Shown here: piece after piece, positions 43,658 to 52,823 of the stretch
Layout of the letters: every line of letters begins with the position of its first letter
How positions within the stretch are numbered: position 1 is the stretch's first letter
DNA from: Vibrio sinensis
GTDB taxonomy: Bacteria > Pseudomonadota > Gammaproteobacteria > Enterobacterales > Vibrionaceae
Assembly: GCF_003605645.1 (NCBI RefSeq)
Contig: NZ_QVMU01000020.1
Location: 1 to 64,000, forward strand
DNA: 64,000 nt
Direction of reading: 5' to 3'
Position numbers and translations under genes: made by a program
Notes under the pieces: generated by a model
Told to the model about the DNA's origin: nothing
Databases searched by the model: none
The model's input: the letters and a program-made list of their open reading frames with translations, nothing else

Positions 43658-44242
43658 ATGGCATTTGAACTACCAGCTCTTCCTTACGCGAAAGACGCGC
43701 TAGAACCACATATCTCAGCTGAAACACTAGATTTCCACCACGGTAAACACCACAACACTTACGTTGTTAAGCTAAATGGTCTAATTCCTGGCACTGAGTT
43801 TGAAGGTAAAACTTTAGAAGAGATCGTTAAAACTTCTACTGGTGGCGTATTCAACAACGCAGCTCAAATCTGGAACCACACGTTCTACTGGCACTGTCTA
43901 GCGCCAAACGCGGGTGGCGAACCAACGGGTGCAGTAGCAGAAGCTATTAATGCTGCATTTGGTTCATTCGAAGAATTCAAAGCGAAATTCACTGATTCTG
44001 CAATCAACAACTTCGGTTCATCTTGGACTTGGTTGGTGAAAAAAGCTGACGGTTCTCTAGAAATCGTTAATACGTCTAACGCAGCAACGCCACTAACAGA
44101 AGCTGGTGTTACACCACTTCTAACGGTTGACCTGTGGGAACACGCATACTACATCGATTACCGTAACCTTCGCCCTGATTACATGAATGGTTTCTGGGCA
44201 CTAGTTAACTGGGAATTCGTAGCAGAAAACCTAGCTAAATAA
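43658..44242 (+). CDS. sodB: Iron superoxide dismutase
   Basis: 194 residues. Metal ligands are at His27 (DFHHGKHH), in WNHTFYWHCL, and in the VDLWEHAYYIDY block (Asp and His). The motif FNNAAQIWNHTFYWHCL is the Fe-type version. The enzyme converts superoxide to hydrogen peroxide and oxygen in the cytoplasm. Size is as in E. coli (193). The gene is a single unit with a leader rich in hairpins, consistent with post-transcriptional control of sodB by an iron-regulated small RNA in other bacteria; that link is inference. Confidence 0.97.
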   Translation: MAFELPALPYAKDALEPHISAETLDFHHGKHHNTYVVKLNGLIPGTEFEGKTLEEIVKTSTGGVFNNAAQIWNHTFYWHCLAPNAGGEPTGAVAEAINAAFGSFEEFKAKFTDSAINNFGSSWTWLVKKADGSLEIVNTSNAATPLTEAGVTPLLTVDLWEHAYYIDYRNLRPDYMNGFWALVNWEFVAENLAK

Positions 44243-44268
44243 TTGAGTTACTATACTCTTTGATTAAA

Positions 44269-44295
44269 AGGCCTGCCAAATGCAGGCTTTTTTGT
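44269..44295 (+). terminator. Terminator of sodB
   Basis: GCCTGC / GCAGGC stem with a 5-base loop and a long T-run. Confidence 0.88.
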
Positions 44296-44363
44296 TTTTA
44301 ACGATATTTTATTTAAAGTTTCTCGACAACTCGCCGCTAAAAATGCATCAAGCGAGGACATCG

Positions 44364-44867
44364 ATGCAAATTCATACTCTTAACAAAGCAGCTATTATCA
44401 ACGAACTTCAGTTCGGCGTGGGAATCAACCATGCTGTTCAAGATGGGCGTCGAGCTGACTTTGCTTTGATTTTATCGATGTTTTCAGAAGATGTGAGAGA
44501 CAATACCCCTGTCGAACATATCGATCGTGTAGAAATAACCGAAGAATCACTACGCCAGCGATTTGAGTTACCTGATCCGCAAGAGCTTCGTTCAGATCAA
44601 AGCGCCTACGCTATTTCAGCCAAACAAGCGGAATTATTTCACTCCTCTGGCTTACCCAGCGCTAAGCTCAGCCACTATCTTAAACCTGAAGTTCTGACCT
44701 ATTTGCCTGAAGATACACATGGTTTTCCGGAAGATGTCTATCACAGTTTATCTGCTCATCAGCATAGAAAACTGGGAGAAACTGAGCCGAAAAAACTGAT
44801 GCCCGTTGATCTATACAATCATCTCATTCAAGCTCAACGTTCATATCAAATTCACGCCCAAATCTAG
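44364..44867 (+). CDS. Conserved-looking hypothetical protein (vibrio type)
   Basis: 167 residues from the ATG at 44364, which has GCGAGGA upstream; a longer frame would run back through the sodB terminator. It is hydrophilic with no signal peptide or membrane helix and no motif I recognise. N-terminal text is NKAAIINELQFGVGINHAVQ; the middle is rich in Asp/Glu. The coding quality (smooth composition, proper ribosome-binding site) argues that it is real. The stop codon lies inside a 14-base tandem duplication. Confidence 0.65.
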   Translation: MQIHTLNKAAIINELQFGVGINHAVQDGRRADFALILSMFSEDVRDNTPVEHIDRVEITEESLRQRFELPDPQELRSDQSAYAISAKQAELFHSSGLPSAKLSHYLKPEVLTYLPEDTHGFPEDVYHSLSAHQHRKLGETEPKKLMPVDLYNHLIQAQRSYQIHAQI

Positions 44868-44890
44868 TTGCCCAAATCTAGTTACCCAAA
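44856..44890. repeat. 14-bp tandem duplication over a stop codon
   Basis: GCCCAAATCTAGTT occurs twice in a row (44856-44869, 44870-44883) and a third, partial copy starts ACCCAAA. The first copy supplies the TAG stop of the hypothetical gene. Confidence 0.85.
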
Positions 44891-45125
44891 AAACGCTAGA
44901 TTTAACACTCAATGCCCTTTCAGCAAATTCTGTTTTACAAACAACATTCAATTTCAGAAATAAGATCTCCATGGTGATTCGCATATAAATGTGAATAACT
45001 GCAAATAATGGAACATTTACACCCCTCCCTCATAGGTTATTTGATTTTATTCACACCTATTTAACAAGTAATCAACCATGCTGTCTGGACTAGTATTTTA
45101 CATACGCTATTTCGGGGGAATGAGT

Positions 45126-45788
45126 ATGGATATAAAAAGTGCATTGGTGTTGGTTTCGTCAGCTGGCTCAAAAATTGGTCGAACCTTAGCCGCGCACTTC
45201 GCTTCACTTGGAGCGACCGTTGTGATTTGCGATAAAGATTCTCAAGCACTTGAAGAAACCTATCTTCAATGTCTACGCATCTCAACCCAAGTGATCCAAT
45301 GCCCACTGCCTAACTACTCTATTCACTCCATCAATCATCTTTTTGAGTTCATAGACCAAAAGGCACAGCGTTCACCCAATATTTTGATCAATACGCTCAC
45401 CACTGAAGCAATGCCAGATATATTCGATCAACAAGCGAATGAACTCTATTCTCAAAGGCTTTCACAAGTAGCGACAACGCTATACAGTTTTGGCCAAGTC
45501 ACAGCACAGCGTATGCGCAATAACAACAGTCACGGCGTGATCGTTAATGTGATAGGTCATGATGATTTATACGATTCAGAACGCCACGACAATACCGCTT
45601 TTATGGTCGCTGGGTTCACTCAAAGTTGGGCAAAACAACTTTCAGAATTCAACATTCGAGTTGGCGGAGTCGTGCCTTGTAATGAGCCCAACGGTATGCA
45701 TTGGGCTGAGATACAAGACGAACTCATCAGAAACACTGAATATATCGTAACCAATGAGTATTTTAGTGGTCGAGTCGTTGCCGCTTAA
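45126..45788 (+). CDS. SDR-fold protein lacking catalytic residues
   Basis: 220 residues from the ATG at 45126, with GGGGGA 7 bases upstream (ATG 45120 is too close to it). The Rossmann start ALVLVSSAGSKIGRTLAAHF and the later NILINTLTTEA, GVIVNVIGHDD and FNIRVGGVVPCNEPNG lines follow the short-chain dehydrogenase fold. Where active enzymes have Tyr-x-x-x-Lys this protein has AFMVAG (158-163), and the catalytic serine and the NAG motif are also changed. It probably does not perform ordinary SDR redox chemistry. It is convergent with the phosphatase gene, 7 bases away. Confidence 0.75.
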   Translation: MDIKSALVLVSSAGSKIGRTLAAHFASLGATVVICDKDSQALEETYLQCLRISTQVIQCPLPNYSIHSINHLFEFIDQKAQRSPNILINTLTTEAMPDIFDQQANELYSQRLSQVATTLYSFGQVTAQRMRNNNSHGVIVNVIGHDDLYDSERHDNTAFMVAGFTQSWAKQLSEFNIRVGGVVPCNEPNGMHWAEIQDELIRNTEYIVTNEYFSGRVVAA

Positions 45789-45795
45789 ATCCCAT

Positions 45796-46251
45796 TTATT
45801 GGGTAACCATAGAATCCAGTAAGAGATCGGATGCTTGTTCGATAAGATCAAGTACAGTTTCAAAGCCCTGATCACCACCGTAGTACGGATCAGGGACTTC
45901 ACCACCAGCAGGGAGATAGCTTAAAAATAGTTTTATTTTGTGCTGATATTGAGTAGGACAGAGCGAACGAAGATCCGCCACATTCGCTTCATCTGCTGCA
46001 AGAATAATATCAAAATTCTCAAAGTCATCGATTTGTACTTTACGCGATCGAATCCCTGCAAATGAATATCCTCTTCTTTCTCCAGCTGCGCGAGCTCGAG
46101 GATCTGGCTCATTACCTTGGTGATAGCCGATCGTACCCGCAGAATCAATCATAAGGTCAAGGCTACGCTGTTTTGCTTTCGCGCGTAATATCGCTTCGCC
46201 TGTTGGAGAGCGACAAATATTTCCCATACAAACCACTAAAATTTTTTTCAT
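45796..46251 (-). CDS. Low-molecular-weight protein-tyrosine phosphatase
   Basis: 151 residues. The P-loop VCMGNICRS gives the Cys-x5-Arg active site (Cys8, Arg14), and the general acid is Asp121 in PDPYYGG. Length and motifs are of the classical type that hydrolyses phosphotyrosine. It is not beside capsule or tyrosine-kinase genes, so its target is unknown. Ribosome-binding site GAGGGT just before the ATG. It is divergent from btuR. Confidence 0.92.
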   Translation of the reverse strand: MKKILVVCMGNICRSPTGEAILRAKAKQRSLDLMIDSAGTIGYHQGNEPDPRARAAGERRGYSFAGIRSRKVQIDDFENFDIILAADEANVADLRSLCPTQYQHKIKLFLSYLPAGGEVPDPYYGGDQGFETVLDLIEQASDLLLDSMVTQ

Positions 46252-46351
46252 TTAACCCTCTCAAATTGAATGGTTTTTGAGTTCTGCTTGATGCGTTATC
46301 ATAGCCAAAAAGCTCACCATTAAAAAATAACTGCTCAAAAAGGATTTCCCT

Positions 46352-46957
46352 ATGACCGCCGAGACAAACAAAGACGAACGTCACAAAGCGAGACAGCAAA
46401 AAGTTAAAGAACAGGTCGATGCTCGCGTCGCTGCCGCACAAGAAGAAAAAGGCTTGTTGCTGATTATAACGGGTAATGGCAAAGGAAAATCTACGTCCGG
46501 GTTTGGGACGGTTGCTCGAGCAGTTGGGCATGGTTTGAATTGCGCTGTTGCTCAGTTTATTAAAGGTACGTGGGATAATGGTGAGCGAAATTTACTGGAA
46601 AAACTCGGTGTTGAATTTCAAGTAATGGCAACAGGGTTTACTTGGGAAACACAGAATAAAGAAGCGGACCGAAAAGCGGCGCAAATAGTATGGCAAGAGT
46701 GTAAACGCATGCTTCAAGATGAGGCGATAGACGTCATTCTCTTTGATGAACTGACTTATATGGTGAGCTATGGATATATTGACCTTGATGAAGTCGTTGA
46801 TGCGCTCAATCAACGTCCAAAAATGCAATCTGTAGTTATTACTGGTCGAGGTGCTCATCGTACTTTAATTGAAATGGCGGATACGGTTTCAGAAGTTAAA
46901 AACATTAAGCACGCTTTCGAATCAGGTGTAAAAGCACTTAAAGGTGTGGATTGGTAG
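46352..46957 (+). CDS. btuR: Cob(I)alamin adenosyltransferase (corrinoid type)
   Basis: 201 residues of the BtuR/CobO/CobA family. The inverted P-loop ITGNGKGKSTSGFG (about 39-52) binds ATP; FIKGTWDNGERNLL, DVILFDELTYMVSYGYID and VVITGRGAHRTLIEMADTV are family blocks. It transfers adenosyl from ATP to cob(I)alamin to make coenzyme B12. The N-terminal 30 residues are charged and helical, as in E. coli BtuR. Ribosome-binding site AAGGA. No other cobalamin gene or cobalamin riboswitch is nearby. Confidence 0.95.
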   Translation: MTAETNKDERHKARQQKVKEQVDARVAAAQEEKGLLLIITGNGKGKSTSGFGTVARAVGHGLNCAVAQFIKGTWDNGERNLLEKLGVEFQVMATGFTWETQNKEADRKAAQIVWQECKRMLQDEAIDVILFDELTYMVSYGYIDLDEVVDALNQRPKMQSVVITGRGAHRTLIEMADTVSEVKNIKHAFESGVKALKGVDW

Positions 46958-46975
46958 TCCAATTCTCCCATGCGT

Positions 46976-46997
46976 TAGGGTGAGATATTTCGCCCTA
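46976..46997 (+). terminator. Possible terminator after btuR
   Basis: Stem TAGGGTGA / TTTCGCCCTA with wobble pairs and a very short loop, but no T-run follows. Confidence 0.3.
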
Positions 46998-47177
46998 CAT
47001 ACCCGAATTTCTCTTTGGTATCCTTTTTCCTTAACACGTTAATTCACAAATAAAAATGACAGATTGGTGATTTACTGACGCTCTGGAAGCTATTTCAAAG
47101 TTATCTATTCCGGTCGCATTTTATAAACTTATATGTGCTAACTTGCCTATCAATCAAGCCCGTATAAGGAAATATAA

Positions 47178-48152
47178 ATGAAACGTACTATGTTAGGCCT
47201 TTGTTTTAGCGCATTATTTTCATGCTCACTCTCTGCTCAGACGATGGATTTTGATTTTTCTAATCGAACTCTCAACAAGGATCTACCATCCGCTTCTGGC
47301 CTGGTTGTTAACAACAATCAGCTTTTTGCTGTCGGCGATGATTCACCTTGGTTTTATCAACTTAATGACGATTTTACGATTGCTCAAAAAGATCTCATCA
47401 AAGAGTATCCTGTTCGTGACAACGGCCGCATCGTAAAAAAAGTAAAACCAGATTTTGAAGCATTAGACAACATTCAAATCAATGGTAAGCCAGCATTTAT
47501 CCTCATAGGTTCAGGCAGTAAACTCGATGTTCGCGAATGGGCATTTATTATTAGCCATGATCAGGAGCTAAAGATTGAGCGTTCATTAAAACCACTCTAC
47601 AAAAATCTACGTACAGCCGCGGGTTATAGCGCCGATCAAGAGATCAATATCGAGGGCCTAGCAACTTCGGAAGATTCCGCTTTTGTTATCAACCGTGGCA
47701 ATGGTGGCTCCAATGTCATCTTTGAAATCCCTCTAGAGACATTCCATGACTACCTAGTCGGTACGTTAGCGACAGTATCAGATGTGAAAGCCTACCATAT
47801 TGAATTACCGGTTGTTGAGGGCTTTGAAGCTGGACTTTCCGGTGCTGAATATTGGAAAGAAGACGACAGCCTTGTCGTTACTGCTTCTATTGAAGCCACT
47901 GGAGATGCATACAATGATGGTGAGATCTTAGGAAGCTTTGTGGGTGTCGTGAAACTTGATGATCTCGATACCGATAAAACCGTTGATCTATCAGCAAATT
48001 TATTACCGCTACTAGAGAATGGCAAACGAGTAATCACTAAAATCGAATCGGTCGCATTTACCAAGCAAAGTAATAATAAACTAGCGGGTGTATTAGCGAG
48101 TGATAATGACGATGGTACCAGTGAATTTTTCAACTTCACACTAAGTAGATAA
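47178..48152 (+). CDS. Exported hypothetical protein, probably beta-propeller
   Basis: 324 residues with a signal peptide (MKRTMLGLCFSALFSCSLSA). The mature part has repeated short strands with Asp/Gly turns (LPSASGLVVNNNQLFAVGDD, DFEALDNIQINGKPAFILIG, INIEGLATSEDSAFVINRGN, KIESVAFTKQSNNKLAGVLA), the layout of periplasmic beta-propellers such as SdiA-regulated or phytase-like proteins. I do not recognise a catalytic motif. AAGGA ribosome-binding site. It stands alone, convergent with the AsmA-like gene. Confidence 0.7.
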   Translation: MKRTMLGLCFSALFSCSLSAQTMDFDFSNRTLNKDLPSASGLVVNNNQLFAVGDDSPWFYQLNDDFTIAQKDLIKEYPVRDNGRIVKKVKPDFEALDNIQINGKPAFILIGSGSKLDVREWAFIISHDQELKIERSLKPLYKNLRTAAGYSADQEINIEGLATSEDSAFVINRGNGGSNVIFEIPLETFHDYLVGTLATVSDVKAYHIELPVVEGFEAGLSGAEYWKEDDSLVVTASIEATGDAYNDGEILGSFVGVVKLDDLDTDKTVDLSANLLPLLENGKRVITKIESVAFTKQSNNKLAGVLASDNDDGTSEFFNFTLSR

Positions 48153-48210
48153 GTACTAGCAAGTAAACACTTTTACTTAAAGCTGAACGTGATTTATTGC
48201 ATTGGTTCAT

Positions 48211-48238
48211 AAAAAAAGCCCACTTCAACGTGGGCTTC
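48211..48238 (-). terminator. Terminator of the AsmA-like gene
   Basis: AAGCCCAC / GTGGGCTT hairpin with an A-run on the plus-strand left side, i.e. a T-run after the hairpin on the minus-strand transcript. Confidence 0.85.
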
Positions 48239-48274
48239 AGCATCAATAGATTCAATACAATGTTCAAAGATAAG

Positions 48275-50434
48275 CTAGTTAAATAGACCTTTAATCAAAC
48301 CATTAATCGCTTCTTTGGTTTTTTCATCTTTGATTTTTTCGCCTAACTTCTCATCGAGTTTCTTCAAACCACGATCTAGCTCTTTTTGTGCTTTTTGTTT
48401 GAGTACATCATCAAACACCAGCTTGAACTTTGGCTTCGCCCACTCACCAGACACATTGATTGGAATGGTCAGATCTTTCAGTTCATCGATGTCTTTACCA
48501 CCTTGGCCTTTCAGTGAACCTACTATCGATGTACTGATTGTAAAATCAACGGTTTCATTTAAATAATTAGCACTACCATTACCGCGGATCCGTAATAGTG
48601 GTGACTGCGCATGAAGGTTGTTAGTCGAGACAATGCCCTTGTTCAACGTCAATGTTGCCGTCATAGCACTGAAATCTGTTTTTTGAACTTCATCTGCAAC
48701 TTGAGTTTTTTGTCCTTTAAACTTGGCATAATTTTCACGAATCAACTGCGCAATGTTAATACCATTAACAGCGCCATCAGCGAAATTAATCACAACGGTA
48801 CCTGCCAAGTTTTTCTTAATACCCGTTGGCGTTAAACTCTTACCTGTCACATTTACGTCAATGTTACCCGTACCCTCTAACTTATCGTTATTGGCGACAT
48901 CAACTAACAGAGGTTGGATTTTCACGCCCACGATTTGCTTACTGACTTTGTACGTTGCAGGGGTCTTACGAGCATCTAGCTGTGCAGTTGCTTTAACTGA
49001 ACCACCATACAAATTGGCACTAAACGAATTAAGGTCAACCATACCTCGGTTAATCGTAAATTTAGTATTCACATCCTGCATTCGGGCATTATTCACTTTG
49101 AACTTATCAATCAGAATGTCACCTTTAACATCCAGTGTTTTCAGCGCTGACAGATCCGGTTCCACTTCAGCTTTAGAGCTTGCTTGTGGAGATGAGGACT
49201 GATTTTGTTCGGACGTAGCTTGTTCTGACTTAGTCGCCGCTTGTGAAACCGCATCACTCGATGTGCCTAAAAACTCATCCAAATCAATACTTGGACTATG
49301 TAGTGAGAAACGAACTTTGGGAATATCACCTAGAGTTACGTCTGCTTTACCATCTAGAGCGATTGCATTAGCCGTCAATTTCTCCAAGACAAAATTTAGG
49401 TGACTCTTATTCAAATCAAATGAAACATCAGATGTCATATCCACTTTCATTGGCGATTGTGGCAGCGTATCTCCTGTAAAATTTGCATCTAAAGTCAAAT
49501 TAGAGAGTGTTATTTGACTTATTGCCTTGTCGACATTTAAAGACCCTGCGCCTTTTAAGTCGATATCAATGCCACTCGCTGCCCCTGTTACGGCATACGT
49601 TAATGCGTTTGGCTGATCGAATACAAACGTCTCTAATCCAATATTGGCTGATTCAATCTGATTTGTTGCATCATTGAAGCTCGCTTCTACACCAATATTG
49701 CGTAGTGCGTAATCTTTAAACCCTTGATCCAATTTAAAGTCTAACTGTCCAGTCGCAGTAAACTTCTGCTGATTACTCTCCCCTTTCACTGCAAATTCAG
49801 CGTTGGTCCATTGATTGAACGCAAACTCAGAGAGATTAAATGACATGTCATAAAGTTTGGTTAGAGTACCTGTTTGCTTATCTTGTAGTTCTACTGAAGC
49901 ATTGGTCACTGTCACACCTGCTAAATGAATCGTCCAATCAGAAACTGGCGCATTCGATACCTTTTTTGATGATTCCGTATTCGCCAAGTCACCGTTTGAT
50001 GAGGTTGAAGTATTACTCTCACCTTTAGATGCCGGAGCCGCCTCTTGAGTTAGTGCATCAATATTCTTGCGCCCATCACTTAAGGTTTCGATGAAGAATT
50101 CAGCCCCATCTAATGAAACATTGCCAATTTCTAGTTGGTTATCCAAAAGTGGTGACACAGCAATATCAATGCCAACAGAATCTACTTTGAATAAGTTCTC
50201 TTGGCTAAACCCTTGCGGGTTTCTTAGCGCCGTTTTTCCTAATTCAAATCCAATTGATGGGAAAAACTGCCAACTGATGTCACCATCAATGACGAGATCA
50301 AGCCCTGTTTGTTTTTTTGCTTGTTCGACGATGAGCGGTTTAAATTGGTTCGGGTTCACGAATATGACCAAAGCCAAAATAGCAGCGATGACAATAGTGA
50401 TGGGAATGGCAATAAATAGGAGTATTTTTTTCAT
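48275..50434 (-). CDS. asmA: AsmA-family protein
   Basis: 719 residues from the ATG at 50434 (AAGGAT upstream). A single N-terminal helix (KILLFIAIPITIVIAAILAL) anchors a large periplasmic part with the family start NPNQFKPLIVEQAKKQTGLD and the C-terminal DUF3971/AsmA block GTVVINFADGAVNGINIAQL followed by NLHAQSPLLRIRGNGSANYL. AsmA-like proteins form long beta-grooves involved in phospholipid transfer between membranes. A Ser/Gln-rich segment (about 390-415) and a charged C-terminus are also seen. Confidence 0.85.
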   Translation of the reverse strand: MKKILLFIAIPITIVIAAILALVIFVNPNQFKPLIVEQAKKQTGLDLVIDGDISWQFFPSIGFELGKTALRNPQGFSQENLFKVDSVGIDIAVSPLLDNQLEIGNVSLDGAEFFIETLSDGRKNIDALTQEAAPASKGESNTSTSSNGDLANTESSKKVSNAPVSDWTIHLAGVTVTNASVELQDKQTGTLTKLYDMSFNLSEFAFNQWTNAEFAVKGESNQQKFTATGQLDFKLDQGFKDYALRNIGVEASFNDATNQIESANIGLETFVFDQPNALTYAVTGAASGIDIDLKGAGSLNVDKAISQITLSNLTLDANFTGDTLPQSPMKVDMTSDVSFDLNKSHLNFVLEKLTANAIALDGKADVTLGDIPKVRFSLHSPSIDLDEFLGTSSDAVSQAATKSEQATSEQNQSSSPQASSKAEVEPDLSALKTLDVKGDILIDKFKVNNARMQDVNTKFTINRGMVDLNSFSANLYGGSVKATAQLDARKTPATYKVSKQIVGVKIQPLLVDVANNDKLEGTGNIDVNVTGKSLTPTGIKKNLAGTVVINFADGAVNGINIAQLIRENYAKFKGQKTQVADEVQKTDFSAMTATLTLNKGIVSTNNLHAQSPLLRIRGNGSANYLNETVDFTISTSIVGSLKGQGGKDIDELKDLTIPINVSGEWAKPKFKLVFDDVLKQKAQKELDRGLKKLDEKLGEKIKDEKTKEAINGLIKGLFN

Positions 50435-50656
50435 TAGCAGTATCCTTGCACTCACCCCTATGCGGGCATGTTTATCATTATCGACGATCTCAATCTAACA
50501 ATCGGCATGTCGAAGAAATATGACGCTAAACTTAGCAAACAATCGCCGTATCACACATAGTTTCACTATGCATAACAATTAAGACTGTTTAGTTCAGAGT
50601 GTTAACTATTGGTATTTTAAGTATAAATCTTTTTGTGAGATAAACTTAAGACATAA

Positions 50657-50682
50657 AAAAAGTGGCACTAAAAGTGCCACTT
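50657..50682 (-). terminator. Terminator of udk
   Basis: AAGTGGCACT / AGTGCCACTT hairpin preceded by a run of As on the plus strand, i.e. a T-run on the minus strand. Confidence 0.85.
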
Positions 50683-50720
50683 CTACAATAAAAAATAAAG
50701 CGTTAAATGCTAAGTTATCG

Positions 50721-51362
50721 TTAAGATTTCAGCAATTTAGCAATATGAGCTTTAAGTACATCGATCGCAATTCGGTTCTTACCACCACGTGGGACGATAA
50801 TATCGGCATGCTGTTTTGACGGTTCAATGAACTGCATAAACATAGGACGAACAGTTTGTTGGTACTGCTTTAGTACCGAATCCATAGTACGGCCACGTTC
50901 TTCCACATCACGCTTAACACGACGCAATAAACAGATATCAAGCGGGGTATCCATAAAGACACTAGCGTGCATCAACTTACGTAAACGAGGATCAGTCAGA
51001 AGTAAAATACCTTCCAAAATGATCACTTTTTTAGGCGTTAGTTGAGTCGTATTAGAGGTACGAGTGTGCTCTGTGTAACTGTACTCTGGTACTTCAACCG
51101 CTTCACCTTTGATCAACTGCTCTAGGTGTTCACAAAGAAGATCATGATCGAGAGCATTTGGGTGGTCATAATTCGTTTTTACACGCTCTTCCATGCTGAG
51201 GTGACTTTGATCGTTGTAGTAGCAATCTTCCGTAATCACACCAATTTGATGGTCGCCTACTTTTGCACGAAGTTCATTGTAAATCGTACTAGCAATTAAG
51301 CTCTTACCAGAAGCAGACGCGCCAGCGATACCGACGATGACACATTGACTATTATCAGACAT
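50721..51362 (-). CDS. udk: Uridine kinase
   Basis: 213 residues. P-loop GIAGASASGKSLIAST at 11-26, then ITEDCYYNDQSHLSMEERVK and NYDHPNALDHDLL, and RRVKRDVEERGRTMDSVLKQ, the lid region. It phosphorylates uridine and cytidine with GTP or ATP in pyrimidine salvage. Size is as in E. coli Udk (213). A second pyrimidine-salvage gene, udp, is 4 kb away. It is probably a single-gene unit. Confidence 0.96.
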   Translation of the reverse strand: MSDNSQCVIVGIAGASASGKSLIASTIYNELRAKVGDHQIGVITEDCYYNDQSHLSMEERVKTNYDHPNALDHDLLCEHLEQLIKGEAVEVPEYSYTEHTRTSNTTQLTPKKVIILEGILLLTDPRLRKLMHASVFMDTPLDICLLRRVKRDVEERGRTMDSVLKQYQQTVRPMFMQFIEPSKQHADIIVPRGGKNRIAIDVLKAHIAKLLKS

Positions 51363-51588
51363 TATTCTTGCACCCGATGAATTTTGGTGGGGAAACTAGG
51401 TAAACCGCCCGATTATAGGGAGTTCACTATCGATATACTAGTCAAGAAGTAAGATAATCGCCAAGCTCAATAAAAATGGAATAAGATAAATTAACGCAAA
51501 CGTTTAGCAAGCATAAAAACCCTATCCCATTGTCTTTGATGTCCTAATTACTCTCGTCGAACACGCATCTCGACGTGACTTAGGTGTA

Positions 51589-52665
51589 TCAATCTACCAA
51601 GGTAAAACTGATTGCTTCAGGCTTCACCGTTCCGCGCCAAAATAATCGTGCACAAACCGATTCCGCTAATGCCAAATATTCTTCTGTATGCTCAGATTCA
51701 GGTCTTGCTACTACTGTTGGGCAACCATTATCAACATCTTCACGTACAGCAATATGTAATGGGATCTGAGCTAATAAGTCTAAACCGTATTCAGCCGACA
51801 TTTTTTCCGCACCACCAGCGCCAAAAATGTGTTCTTTTTCTCCGCAATGGCTGCAAATGTGGTAGCTCATATTTTCAACTAAACCAACAACTGGCACATC
51901 CATTTTACTGAACATTGCCGCACCTTTACGTGCATCTGCTAACGCAAGATCTTGTGGTGTCGTGACAATTACCGCGCCAGTCACTGGAATTTGTTGACCC
52001 AGCGACAATTGAATGTCACCCGTACCCGGTGGCATATCGACGATAAGGTAATCCAAATCTGGCCATTCAGTCTCATTGACAAGTTGCCCTAATGCTTTTG
52101 CTGCCATCGGGCCACGCCAAATTGCAGCATCATCTTTTGAAATGAGGTATCCAATAGAATGCGTATAAATACCGTGAGCAAAGATAGGCTGCATCCATTT
52201 GTTATCACGAACTTCAGGGTGCGCATCCAGTTGACCTAACATAAGCGGAACGGAAGGGCCGTAAATATCCGCATCAAGCAGTCCGACAGTTGCTCCAGAC
52301 TGAGCAATCGCCAATGCTAAGTTAACGGATGTTGTCGACTTACCTACGCCACCTTTGCCAGAACTGACAGCAATAATATTTTTCACCCCTTTTAACGCAG
52401 AGGTTGCAGGTGTTTCTAATGCTTTAGGCACTACCTTAATTTGGTAATTAAATGCGGTCACTTGTTGAGAAGCTTGCTGAGATTGAATCCATCCATTCAG
52501 GGCAGCAACTAAATCATTTGCTGCGTACGGGATCTCAATTAAAAAATACCCATTTGGGTCAACCGTGACGAGATTAGGCTCATCAGCCCAACCAGGGGTT
52601 AAATTTGGGTGACGAAAATCGTCTAACCAATCACAAAAATCTTGCTTTGAAGTAAACTGACGCAT
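51589..52665 (-). CDS. apbC: Iron-sulfur cluster carrier ATPase ApbC (Mrp)
   Basis: 358 residues. A MIP18-like N-terminal domain (about 1-90) is followed by the P-loop ATPase: AVSSGKGGVGKSTTSVNLAL, LLDADIYGPSVPLML, YLIVDMPPGTGD and the cluster-binding pair CSHCG in NMSYHICSHCGEKEHIFG. It binds and transfers [4Fe-4S] clusters as a dimer. It is divergent from metG, the usual arrangement. AAGGAGGG ribosome-binding site. Confidence 0.94.
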   Translation of the reverse strand: MRQFTSKQDFCDWLDDFRHPNLTPGWADEPNLVTVDPNGYFLIEIPYAANDLVAALNGWIQSQQASQQVTAFNYQIKVVPKALETPATSALKGVKNIIAVSSGKGGVGKSTTSVNLALAIAQSGATVGLLDADIYGPSVPLMLGQLDAHPEVRDNKWMQPIFAHGIYTHSIGYLISKDDAAIWRGPMAAKALGQLVNETEWPDLDYLIVDMPPGTGDIQLSLGQQIPVTGAVIVTTPQDLALADARKGAAMFSKMDVPVVGLVENMSYHICSHCGEKEHIFGAGGAEKMSAEYGLDLLAQIPLHIAVREDVDNGCPTVVARPESEHTEEYLALAESVCARLFWRGTVKPEAISFTLVD

Positions 52666-52823
52666 AGGCCCTCCTTATTCCCCCATCGTACCACCTCGTC
52701 AACAACGACAGAACCCCAAAAAAACTAAGGTAATGGCCCAGTAGACACCTTGGAGTTAGAGGTTTCATGGGTTAGTATTATCCATCAAATTTTTATACCT
52801 ATCGAGATAAGCGAATATTAAGT

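Noticed and set aside
46252..46351. Cobalamin riboswitch before btuR
   Set aside because: The gap to the divergent gene is only 100 bases and has no B12-box-like block; too short for the element.
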